Assembly (NCBI RefSeq): GCF_022631375.1 | Contig: NZ_JALBGC010000002.1 | Location: 186,001-250,000 of the forward strand | Direction: 5' to 3' | DNA from: Hymenobacter cyanobacteriorum | GTDB lineage: Bacteria > Bacteroidota > Bacteroidia > Cytophagales > Hymenobacteraceae | DNA length: 64,000 nucleotides | Translations under genes and position numbers: made by a program | Notes under the pieces: model-generated | Seen by the model: the letters and a program-made list of their open reading frames with translations, nothing else | What the model was told of the DNA's origin: nothing | Database searches by the model: none | Shown here: positions 45,450 to 53,473 of the stretch, one piece after another | Layout of the letters: every line of letters begins with the position of its first letter | Numbering within the stretch: the first letter of the stretch is position 1

Positions 45450-47201
45450 TCAATACCCCATCGCCGTATCGTCGCCGCGTGGGTCGGCGCCGCCTTCAAG
45501 CACGCCGTCGGGACGAATGTGAATGAGGTCGAGGCGGCCCCAGGGCAGGTGGGGGTTGAGGCGGTAGCCGTGGGCGCGTAGCGTGTCCTGCGCGGCGGGG
45601 AGCAGGGCACCGGCTTCGACCTCAATCTGGTCGGGCAGCCACTGGTGGTGCAGGCGCGGCGCGGTCACGACCTGCTGGGCGTTCAGGCCGTAGTCGACAA
45701 TGCCCAGAATGCTTTGCAGCACGCTGGTAATGATGGTGCTGCCGCCGGGCGTGCCCGTCACGAGGGCCACTTTGCCGTTGCGGGTGAGGATGGTGGGCGT
45801 CATGCTGCTGAGCATGCGCTTGCCGGGCGCGATGGCGTTGGCGGTGCCGCCTATCAGGCCGTAGGCGTTCGGCACGCCGGCTTTGGCCGAAAAGTCGTCC
45901 ATCTCATTATTCAGCAGAAAGCCTGCGCCGGCTACCACCACTTTGCTGCCGTAGGCGCCATTCAGCGTGGTCGTGCAGCTCACCGCGTTGCCGAGGGCAT
46001 CGACGATGCTGTAGTGCGTGGTTTCGGAGCTTTCGTAGCCGGGTAGCTTGGCCCCGGCGGCCACGTCGGCGCTGGCCGTGGCCCGGCCCCGCGAGCGGAA
46101 CGAGGCCGCGCGCTGGCGGTTGTAGTCGGCATCGAGCAGCTTCTGCACCGGCACGTAGCCGAAGTCGGGGTCGCCGAGGTAGGTGGCGCGGTCGGCGTAT
46201 ACGCGGCGCTCGGCTTCGGTGATGTAGTGCACGGCCAGCGGCGTGTGGTAGCCAGCCTGCGCGAGGTCCACGGGCTCCAGCATTTGCAGCATTTGCAGCA
46301 GCGCCACGCCGCCTGAGCTGGGCGGAGCCATCGTAATCACGTCGTAGTCGCGGTAGCGGCCGCGCAGCGGCTCGCGCCACTTGGGCTGGTACTTATCCAA
46401 ATCGGCCTGGCGCACCAGGCCACCGCCGCGCTGCATAGAGGCCAGCAGCAGGCGGGCAGTTTCGCCCTGGTAGAAACCGGCGCGGCCCTGGTCGCGCACG
46501 CGGGCCAGGGTGCGGGCCAGCTCGGGCAGGTGCAGGGTGTCGCCGGCCTGCCACTCGCCGCCGCCGGGGCGCAGGTAAGCGGGGGTGCTGCCGGGGTTGT
46601 ACTTCTGGAAATCGGCGCGGGTGCGGTTGAGGCCAGCGGCCTCCTTGGCGGTGAGGGGCACGCCGCGCGTAGCCAGCGCCACGGCCGGCTGCACCAGCGA
46701 AGCCCACGAAAGCTTGCCCAGCTGCTTGTGCAGCGCGGCCATACCGGCCACCGTGCCGGGCGTGCCCACGGCCAGCGGGCCGGCGGTGCTCAGGTCGGGC
46801 ACCACGTTGCCAGCTTTGTCGAGGTACATGTCGCGGGTGGCGCCCGCCGGGGCGGTTTCGCGGAAATCGAGCGAGCCGGCCGAGCCGTTGCGGTCGCGGT
46901 AGAGCAGGAAGCCGCCGCCGCCGATGTTGCCGGCCACGGGCAGCGCCACGGCCAGCGCAAACTGCACGGCCACGGCTGCGTCGTAGGCGTTGCCGCCGCG
47001 CTGCAAAATCTGGGTGCCGATTTTAGAAGCTTCAGGGTGAGCCGAAACCACCATCGCATAACGGGCCAGCTTGGGCGCGGCGGCCGGCGGCAGGGGCGAG
47101 GCCAGCGAGCCCTCGAAAGCGCGCGAAGTAGAGGTGACGGGGCGCTCGGCCGAGCAGGCCAGCAGCAGCGCCAGCGGAATAGCGAGTAAACGGTGCTTCA
47201 T
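45450..47201 (-). CDS. ggt: Gamma-glutamyltransferase precursor (lipoprotein)
   Basis: The 583-aa protein begins MKHRLLAIPLALLLACS with a lipobox Cys16. The family motifs are GGNAYDAAVAVQFALAVA, IGGGGFLLYRD, the autocleavage site before the catalytic Thr in ETTHYSIVDALGNAVSCTTT, GFLLNNEMDDF and a late GTPGGSTIITSV. It transfers or hydrolyses gamma-glutamyl groups, for example from glutathione, in the periplasm. Both halves are intact. It is divergent from the branching-enzyme gene and ends where a palindrome begins. Confidence 0.95.
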   Translation of the reverse strand: MKHRLLAIPLALLLACSAERPVTSTSRAFEGSLASPLPPAAAPKLARYAMVVSAHPEASKIGTQILQRGGNAYDAAVAVQFALAVALPVAGNIGGGGFLLYRDRNGSAGSLDFRETAPAGATRDMYLDKAGNVVPDLSTAGPLAVGTPGTVAGMAALHKQLGKLSWASLVQPAVALATRGVPLTAKEAAGLNRTRADFQKYNPGSTPAYLRPGGGEWQAGDTLHLPELARTLARVRDQGRAGFYQGETARLLLASMQRGGGLVRQADLDKYQPKWREPLRGRYRDYDVITMAPPSSGGVALLQMLQMLEPVDLAQAGYHTPLAVHYITEAERRVYADRATYLGDPDFGYVPVQKLLDADYNRQRAASFRSRGRATASADVAAGAKLPGYESSETTHYSIVDALGNAVSCTTTLNGAYGSKVVVAGAGFLLNNEMDDFSAKAGVPNAYGLIGGTANAIAPGKRMLSSMTPTILTRNGKVALVTGTPGGSTIITSVLQSILGIVDYGLNAQQVVTAPRLHHQWLPDQIEVEAGALLPAAQDTLRAHGYRLNPHLPWGRLDLIHIRPDGVLEGGADPRGDDTAMGY

Positions 47202-47360
47202 CGGGTTGGGAATAGAGCGCCAAAGTACGCCAAAGCGCGTCCTTTGAACGGGCTCAATACGATAAAATACGGATTATTGGCGGCGCAACCGATAGCACGC
47301 CCGGCCAACGGCCGCCACGCCCGCGCCGGCTCCTTACATTTGGTCCAAACCGACTTTCCC

Positions 47361-49676
47361 ATGGCTAAGAAAACTCCCGCTGCCCCCGCCGCCCAAGCTC
47401 CTGCCGCCACTGCCGTTCCAGCGGCTACGCCCGCCAACACTGCCGCGAAACCGACTGCCAAGCCGGCCGCCGCGCCTACCGCGAAACCGGCTTCGAAAGC
47501 AAAAGCTTCGCCCGCCGCCAAAGCAACGCAAGCCACGGCAGCTTCTGAAGCTACTTCGCCCGCCAAAGCCTCTGCGCCCAAAAAGGCTGCTTCCAAAGCT
47601 GCCACTGCTAAAGCGGCTCCTGCTGCCAAAGCGGCTGCCGCCCCCAAAGCAGCTCCCGCCGCCAAACCCCGCCGCCCCGCTCCGCTGACGCTCGTGAAAA
47701 ATGACCCCTGGCTGGCCCCCTTCGAAGACGTGTTGCGCGGCCGCCAGGCCCGGCTGCAAGCCCGTCTGGCCGAAATCGAGGAGTACCACGGCTCGCTGCT
47801 GAACTACGCCACGGCTCACCAGCAGCTGGGCCTGTACCATGATGCCGGGCGCGGCGGCTGGGTGTACCGCGAGTGGGCTCCGGCCGCCGATTATTTGTCG
47901 CTGATTGGTGATTTTAACGGTTGGGACCGGGGAGCCAACCCGCTGCAAAAGCTGGATTTTGGGGTGTGGGAAGCGTTTTTGCCCGATGGCGAATACGACC
48001 AGCGCCTAAGCCACGGCAGCCGCTTCAAAGTGCACGTGGCGGCCAATGGCCAAGGCAAGGACCGCCTGCCCGCCACCCTGCGCCGCGCCGTGCAGGACGA
48101 CGAAACCAAGGACTTTGCCGGCCAAATCTGGCGGCCCGCAATCCCGTTTGCCTGGACCGACCAGCAGTTCCGGCCTGCCACCGCCGTGGCCGAGCCGCTC
48201 ATCTACGAGGCGCACGTGGGCATGGCCACCGAAGACGAGCGCGTGGGCACCTACCGCGAGTTTGCCGAAAATATCCTGCCCCGCATCGAGGCCGGCGGCT
48301 ACAACACCGTGCAGCTGATGGCCGTGATGGAGCACCCGTACTACGGCTCCTTCGGCTACCACGTGGCCAACCTGTTTGCCGCCAGCTCCCGCTTCGGTAC
48401 GCCCGAAGACCTCAAATACCTCATCAACGAAGCCCACCGGCGCGGCATCGCGGTGCTGCTCGACATCGTGCACTCGCACGCCGTGAAAAACGAGGCCGAG
48501 GGCCTGGCCGATTTCGACGGCTCCGGCAACCTCTACTTTCACAAGGGCGAGCGCGGCAACCACCCCGGCTGGGACAGCAAGCTGTTCGACTACGGCCGGC
48601 CCGAGGTGCAGCGCTTCCTGCTCAGTAACCTGCGCTTCTGGCTCGAAGAATTTCATTTCGACGGCTTCCGCTTCGATGGCGTGACGAGTATGCTCTACCA
48701 CCACCACGGCGAAGGCGTGGCCTTTATGGGCTACGACAACTACTTCGGCCCGGCCGCCGATGAGGACGCTATTCTCTACCTGCAGCTCGCCACTACGCTG
48801 GCTCACGAGTTCAAGAAGGGCAGCCTCCTGATTGCCGAGGACATGAGCGGCCTGCCTGGCCTGTGCCGGCCCATCAAGGAAGGCGGCGTGGGCTTCGACT
48901 ACCGCCTGGCCATGGGCATTCCGGACTACTGGATTAAGCTTCTGAAACACACGCCCGACGAAAACTGGCCCCTCGGCGACCTTTGGCACACCCTGAGCAA
49001 CCGCCGCGCCGGCGAGAAAACCATTGCCTACGCCGAAAGCCACGACCAGGCCCTGGTGGGCGACAAAACCCTCGCGCACTGGCTGTTCGATGCCGGAATT
49101 TACGCTCACATGCACGTCACGGACGGCGACCCCGGCGCGGCCCGTGCCCTGGCGCTGCACAAAATCATCCGGCTGCTCACGCTGGCGGCCGGCGGCGAGG
49201 GCTACCTCAACTTCATCGGCAACGAGTTTGGGCACCCCGAGTGGGTCGATTTCCCCCGCGAGGGCAACGGCTGGAGCTACCAGTTCGCCCGCCGCCAGTG
49301 GAGCCTGGGCGACAACCCCGACCTGAAATTCCACCAGCTGGGCGAGTTCGACAAGGCCGTGATTCATTTGGCCAAAGCCCGGCACCTGCTGGCGGCCGGC
49401 CCGGCCACCCTGCTCAAGCACGACGAGGAAAACCGGGTGCTGGCCTTCGAGCGCGGCGGCCTGGTGTTCATCGTGAACCTGCACGTCGAAAAGAGCCTGA
49501 CCGACTACCGATTCTGGGTGCCGGAGGAAGGGAAATACCGCGTGGTGCTCTCATCCGACAACGGCCGTTTCGGCGGCTTCGACCGGCCCGATGAGAACTA
49601 CCAGTACGAGACGTACGAGCATCAGCTCAGCCTCTACCTGCCGAGCCGGGTGGCGCTGGTGCTGGCGCGGGGGTAG
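47361..49676 (+). CDS. glgB: 1,4-alpha-glucan branching enzyme (GH13) with histone H1-like N-terminal tail
   Basis: ATG at 47361 (MAKKTPAAPAAQAPAATA) gives 771 aa. Residues 1-113 are almost only Ala, Pro, Lys, Ser and Thr (repeats such as AAKPTAKPA and KAAPAAKAAAA), like histone H1 tails. From about 115 a CBM48-like domain (YREWAPAADYLSLIGDFNGW) and the GH13 barrel follow, with VLLDIVHSHAVKN, GFRFDGVTSML (nucleophile), LIAEDMSGLPG (acid/base) and AYAESHDQALVGD. The sequence resembles eukaryotic-type branching enzymes more than short bacterial GlgB. It introduces alpha-1,6 branches into glycogen. The tail may bind polyanions, which is only an inference. Confidence 0.88.
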   Translation: MAKKTPAAPAAQAPAATAVPAATPANTAAKPTAKPAAAPTAKPASKAKASPAAKATQATAASEATSPAKASAPKKAASKAATAKAAPAAKAAAAPKAAPAAKPRRPAPLTLVKNDPWLAPFEDVLRGRQARLQARLAEIEEYHGSLLNYATAHQQLGLYHDAGRGGWVYREWAPAADYLSLIGDFNGWDRGANPLQKLDFGVWEAFLPDGEYDQRLSHGSRFKVHVAANGQGKDRLPATLRRAVQDDETKDFAGQIWRPAIPFAWTDQQFRPATAVAEPLIYEAHVGMATEDERVGTYREFAENILPRIEAGGYNTVQLMAVMEHPYYGSFGYHVANLFAASSRFGTPEDLKYLINEAHRRGIAVLLDIVHSHAVKNEAEGLADFDGSGNLYFHKGERGNHPGWDSKLFDYGRPEVQRFLLSNLRFWLEEFHFDGFRFDGVTSMLYHHHGEGVAFMGYDNYFGPAADEDAILYLQLATTLAHEFKKGSLLIAEDMSGLPGLCRPIKEGGVGFDYRLAMGIPDYWIKLLKHTPDENWPLGDLWHTLSNRRAGEKTIAYAESHDQALVGDKTLAHWLFDAGIYAHMHVTDGDPGAARALALHKIIRLLTLAAGGEGYLNFIGNEFGHPEWVDFPREGNGWSYQFARRQWSLGDNPDLKFHQLGEFDKAVIHLAKARHLLAAGPATLLKHDEENRVLAFERGGLVFIVNLHVEKSLTDYRFWVPEEGKYRVVLSSDNGRFGGFDRPDENYQYETYEHQLSLYLPSRVALVLARG

Positions 49677-49690
49677 GGCGCTGGCAGGGC

Positions 49691-49851
49691 GCTGGCCGCA
49701 GTCTAAGCGAAGCGACGACTGCGCGCCACTTGTAAATCGAGTTTGCAACTCGATTTACGAGCATCCACGTACCAAAACGGCGAGTTACAAACTCGCCTTA
49801 CCTTGGGCATACAGTCGTCGCTACGCTTAGACTGTTGCCAGCACAGCGTAT
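49691..49851. repeat. Paired REP palindromes upstream of the RAYT gene (family 7)
   Basis: Two inverted copies of a unit of the form GCCGCAGTCTAAGCGAAGCG, then ACGACTG and GAGTTTGCAACTCG, face each other around a short centre. Each holds a small hairpin (GAGTTTGCAACTC). The single copy at 50409-50478 and the pair at 53298-53447 belong to the same family. Confidence 0.88.
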
Positions 49852-49868
49852 TTCTTATCCTTCATCCC

Positions 49869-50402
49869 GTGGCCTACCCCATTCGCAACCAGCAGGGGCT
49901 CTACTTTATCACCTGCACCGTGGTGGAGTGGGCCGATGTTTTCACCCGGCCGATTTACAAGGATATTATCATCGAAAGCCTGCGGCATTGCCAGCAAGCC
50001 AAGGGACTGGAGCTGTTTGCGTATTGCCTGATGAGCAACCACCTGCACCTGATTGCCCGGGCGGCTGATGAGTGTAATCTGTCGGACATCATGCGGGATT
50101 TCAAGAAATACACGGCCAAGCGCATTTTCGAAAACCTGCACGCCAACCCTCAGGAAAGCCGCCGCTTCTGGCTGGAATGGCTGTTTAAGAACGCGGCCAG
50201 TTTCAATCAGCGCAATACCAATATTCAGTTCTGGCAGCAGCCCAGCCACAGCATCGAGCTTCTTACCGATGCCGTGACACGGCAGAAGCTGGAGTACATT
50301 CACCAGAATCCGGTGCGGGCGGGTATTTGCTACCGGGCCGAAGATTATGTGTATTCCAGCGCTTCGTTTTATGCCGGGCTGGCGGTGGAGCGGTTGTTTT
50401 AG
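49869..50402 (+). CDS. REP-associated tyrosine transposase (RAYT, Y1-HUH)
   Basis: GTG at 49869 (VAYPIRNQQGLYFITCTVVE) gives 177 aa; the frame upstream lies in REP sequence. The HUH motif is in MSNHLHLIARA, and the catalytic Tyr is probably in the C-terminal part (KLEYIHQNPVRAGIC). These single-copy relatives of IS200/IS605 transposases act on adjacent REP hairpins, and REP units of one family flank this gene closely. It is complete and may be active. Confidence 0.9.
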   Translation: MAYPIRNQQGLYFITCTVVEWADVFTRPIYKDIIIESLRHCQQAKGLELFAYCLMSNHLHLIARAADECNLSDIMRDFKKYTAKRIFENLHANPQESRRFWLEWLFKNAASFNQRNTNIQFWQQPSHSIELLTDAVTRQKLEYIHQNPVRAGICYRAEDYVYSSASFYAGLAVERLF

Positions 50403-50408
50403 CGGTTG

Positions 50409-50478
50409 CGGTAAGGCGAGTTGCAAACTCGCTTTACGGCCGGCGCGCAGTCGTCGCTTCGCTTAGACTGCGGCCAGC
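50409..50478. repeat. REP unit downstream of the RAYT gene (family 7)
   Basis: GTAAGGCGAGTTGCAAACTCG with CGCAGTCGTCGCTTCGCTTAG and ACTGCGGCC forms the same unit as upstream, in inverted orientation. It begins 7 bases after the RAYT stop. Confidence 0.88.
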
Positions 50479-50599
50479 TTGGGGCCCAGTTCGGCCGGCT
50501 CGGGACCAGAGTGGACAATTAAATTCTGAGCATAGCGACGATTCATCCGTTCTTTTGCGCGTAGGCACGTCCTTTCCCTTCACGCGTCTGTTCCCTTAT

Positions 50600-52582
50600 A
50601 TGCCTTCTACCCCGGTTCCGCTTCCGCTCCGTGCCCTTGCCGCCGAAGACGTGCTGGGCGACCTGCTGGCCGTGTCGATGACGGGCATCATCTACTACAC
50701 GCCGATTTATGACCCGGCCGGCTCGGGTGAGATTGTCGATTTCACCTTCGTCTACCTCAACCCGGCGGCCCAGCGCATGATGCGCATGCCTGAGGTGCCC
50801 ACCCTGACGCACAACCAGCAGTGGCCCCACAGCCGCCAGCAGGGCACGTTCGGCTTCCACGTTGATGCCTACGTGAGCGGCGAGCCGCGCGAATACAACA
50901 TCAACTACCAGCTCGACGGCTACGACAACTACTACCGCCTGGCCGCGCGCCGCGCCGGCGATGGCCTGTGGGTAAGCTTCACCGACACTGCCGACCAGCC
51001 CCGCACGCCCGTAGAAGTAGCCCTGCGCGAAGCCCAGGCCGCCGAGCAAGCCGCCCGCGCCGAGGCCGAAATCCAGCGCCAGCGGTTCTACGACATGCTG
51101 ATGCAGCTGCCCGCCCAGGTGGCCGTGCACGAGGGCCCCAACCAGGTGGTCACGTTCGTTAATCCCAGCTACCGGCGCGCGGCCAACGGGCGCGAGCTGC
51201 TGGGCCAGCCCATGCGGGCGGTTTGGCCCGAGCTGGCCGACCACGGCGTCCTCGACATTCTCGAACGGGTGTACCGCACCGGCGAATCCTTCCGGGCCAC
51301 CGGGTTTCCGCTGCAGGTCGATTTTGAGCGCACCGGCCAGTTGGAACAGATGTACTACGACTGCTTTTTTCTGGCCCTGCACGACGGCCAGGGGCAAGTA
51401 ACCGGCGTGCTCGATTTCTCTTACGACGTGACCGACGCGGTGCGGGCCCGTCAGCAGGTCGAGCAGCTGAACCAGGAGTTGGAAACCCGGGTGCTGGAGC
51501 GCACGGCCGCCCTGAAGGAAAGCGAAGCCCGCTTCCGCATCCTGGCCGATGCCGCGCCCAACCAGGTGTGGGCGGTGAATCCGGACGGCACCATCCGCTA
51601 CGCCAACCAGGCCTTTCTGGACTTTGTGGGCGTGCCCCTGGAGCAGTACGTGACCACCGGCTGGGCCGCGTACATGACCCCGGAAGAGCTGAAACGGGCC
51701 CAGGCTGCGCTGGAAGACGCCATTCGGACCCGGGCCCCGTACCGGCTGGAGCACCGCATGCGCCGCCACGACGGTCAGTACCGCTGGCTGCTGGCCCAGG
51801 GCGCGCCCAGTTTCTACCCCAACGGCGACCTGTACGGCTACGTGGGCTCGGCCATCGACATCACCGAGCTCAAGCAAACCAACGAGCGCCTGACCCGCAC
51901 CAACCAGGACCTCGACAACTTCGTGTACGCCGCCAGCCACGACCTCAAGCAGCCCGTCAACAACCTCGCGGGCCTGTTCGAGGAGCTGCGCCGCAGCATC
52001 ACCTTTTCTGACCCCGCCGAGGAGCAGCTGCTCGTGCCCTTGGTTCAGGACGCCCTGCAGCAGCTCAGCCTCACCATCGACGACCTGGCCGCGCTCGGGC
52101 AGGCCCAGCAAATCAGCGAAGCCTCCCTAACCGAAGAAGTGCCGCTGGCCGAGCTGCTGGAGGACGTAGTGAATACGCTCGAACCGCAGGTGCGGGCCGC
52201 CCGCGCCCGCATTACGGTCGACTTTGCGGCCCGGCCCACGGTGGCTTTTGCCCGGGCCAACCTGCGCACCATCCTGCTCAACCTGCTGGGCAACTCGCTC
52301 AAGTACGCCGACCCGGCCCGCCCCGCCCGCATTCACGTTTCGGTGTGGGTTGAAGACGGGCAGCCCGTGCTGGTGGTGCAGGATAATGGCCTCGGCTTCG
52401 ACGCGGAAAAGCACGGTGAGGAGCTGTTTCACCTGTTCCGGCGGCTGCACACCCACACCTCGGGCTCGGGCGTGGGCCTCTACCTCGTCAACCGCATCGT
52501 GCAGGCCCACAGCGGCAGCATCGTGGTGGAAAGCCAGCCCGGCCAGGGCGCCACGTTCCGCGTGCGGCTGGGCCGGGCGTAG
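50600..52582 (+). CDS. PAS-domain sensor histidine kinase (soluble)
   Basis: ATG at 50600 (MPSTPVPLPLRALAAEDV) gives 660 aa. Three PAS-like regions lie at about 25-160, 185-330 and 360-470 (the last: FRILADAAPNQVWAVNPDGT.. YRWLLAQGAPSF). The H-box YAASHDLKQPVNNLAGLFEE holds the phospho-His. N-box LLNLLGNSLKYA, G1 DNGLGFD and G2 GSGVGLYLVNRI form the ATPase. No membrane segment is visible, so it senses a cytoplasmic signal. No response regulator lies next to it. It follows a REP unit by about 120 bp. Confidence 0.9.
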   Translation: MPSTPVPLPLRALAAEDVLGDLLAVSMTGIIYYTPIYDPAGSGEIVDFTFVYLNPAAQRMMRMPEVPTLTHNQQWPHSRQQGTFGFHVDAYVSGEPREYNINYQLDGYDNYYRLAARRAGDGLWVSFTDTADQPRTPVEVALREAQAAEQAARAEAEIQRQRFYDMLMQLPAQVAVHEGPNQVVTFVNPSYRRAANGRELLGQPMRAVWPELADHGVLDILERVYRTGESFRATGFPLQVDFERTGQLEQMYYDCFFLALHDGQGQVTGVLDFSYDVTDAVRARQQVEQLNQELETRVLERTAALKESEARFRILADAAPNQVWAVNPDGTIRYANQAFLDFVGVPLEQYVTTGWAAYMTPEELKRAQAALEDAIRTRAPYRLEHRMRRHDGQYRWLLAQGAPSFYPNGDLYGYVGSAIDITELKQTNERLTRTNQDLDNFVYAASHDLKQPVNNLAGLFEELRRSITFSDPAEEQLLVPLVQDALQQLSLTIDDLAALGQAQQISEASLTEEVPLAELLEDVVNTLEPQVRAARARITVDFAARPTVAFARANLRTILLNLLGNSLKYADPARPARIHVSVWVEDGQPVLVVQDNGLGFDAEKHGEELFHLFRRLHTHTSGSGVGLYLVNRIVQAHSGSIVVESQPGQGATFRVRLGRA

Positions 52583-52716
52583 GCGCGGGCGGGGCTGGAA
52601 GCTCTAATTGGTGATTGTATTACCGAGCTGGTTTGTGTTGCTCGAGTAGATTTGGCAGCAGCGACTTGATTGATATTAGCGTTTTTGTGAAGTGTTTGAG
52701 CGAGAAATACAAGAGT

Positions 52717-53202
52717 TTACAACGGCACTTTTCGGGCCGTCGTCTTGGTAATTACCCAGCGCCATCGCTCCACTTTGCCCCCAGTGTACTCCCAACTTTC
52801 GACTAAATGCAACTGGCCGGTGCGGTCGGGAGAAAAGGTATTCACCGTCGAATCGGGAAATACCCGCTCTCGTCCCGAAACGACCACCCGCCGGGGAGTG
52901 AAATGCCGCTCTTTAAAACGCAAATACTGCCCCTCGATGGCATATTCCCCCGTCGTTTGCTCTGCCCCTTTGCGGGAAGTGGTCCGCAGGATGGCACTGC
53001 ACTGCGTCATGCGAGACTTAGCGCGCGTGACAACAAAATACGTGTTGTCGGCTTCGTCGTCGTGGTCGTATTGCGTTTTAAGCTTGATGTCGTAGTAATA
53101 TGCCCCGACTCCTACATGGCGTGCCGGGCGGGTTTGCCACGTGGCATTCCCACCGCAGAGCGTCGCAACCAAAACGAGGGCGAAGAGGCATTTCATAGCC
53201 AT
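52717..53202 (-). CDS. Small secreted hypothetical protein
   Basis: Starts at ATG 53202 or 53196 (MAMKCLFALVLVATLCGG); 161 aa. A signal peptide precedes a body with YYYDIKLKTQYDHDDEADNTY and HLVESWEYTGGKVERWRWVIT. It looks like a small beta-rich periplasmic protein. GC is a little lower than in neighbours. Family not recognised. Confidence 0.6.
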   Translation of the reverse strand: MAMKCLFALVLVATLCGGNATWQTRPARHVGVGAYYYDIKLKTQYDHDDEADNTYFVVTRAKSRMTQCSAILRTTSRKGAEQTTGEYAIEGQYLRFKERHFTPRRVVVSGRERVFPDSTVNTFSPDRTGQLHLVESWEYTGGKVERWRWVITKTTARKVPL

Positions 53203-53297
53203 AAAGTAACGCTCGTTTTCGCAAACCACAGTCTACAGAGACTTGTGAGCTTTTCGAACGGTGCCCACAACCCGGACAGAGTTTCGCTGCTGCGCCG

Positions 53298-53447
53298 CTG
53301 GCCGCAGTCTAAGCGAAGCGACGACTGCGCGCCGGCCGTAAGGCGAGTTTGCAACTCGCTTCTAAGATGAATGTGAAGTGCAAAGGCGAGTTGCAAACTC
53401 ACCTCACCTTAGGCTCGCAGTAGTCGCTTCGCTTAAACTGCGGCCAG
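53298..53447. repeat. Paired REP palindromes between two minus-strand genes (family 7)
   Basis: CTGGCCGCAGTCTAAGCGAAG at 53298 and its inverted copy ending about 53447 flank GCGAGTTTGCAACTCGC hairpins. The units match those at the RAYT gene 2.8 kb away, showing local spread. Confidence 0.88.
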
Positions 53448-53473
53448 TTCGGGGCCGTACGGCCGCCCAACCG

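Noticed and set aside
48006..49484. 492-codon minus-strand frame over the branching enzyme
   Set aside because: Shadow of the GH13 gene in GC-rich DNA; no domain and no start context.
49691..50478. Complete IS200/IS605 insertion sequence
   Set aside because: The transposase is of the REP-associated type with REP units; no left/right IS ends or TnpB are present.
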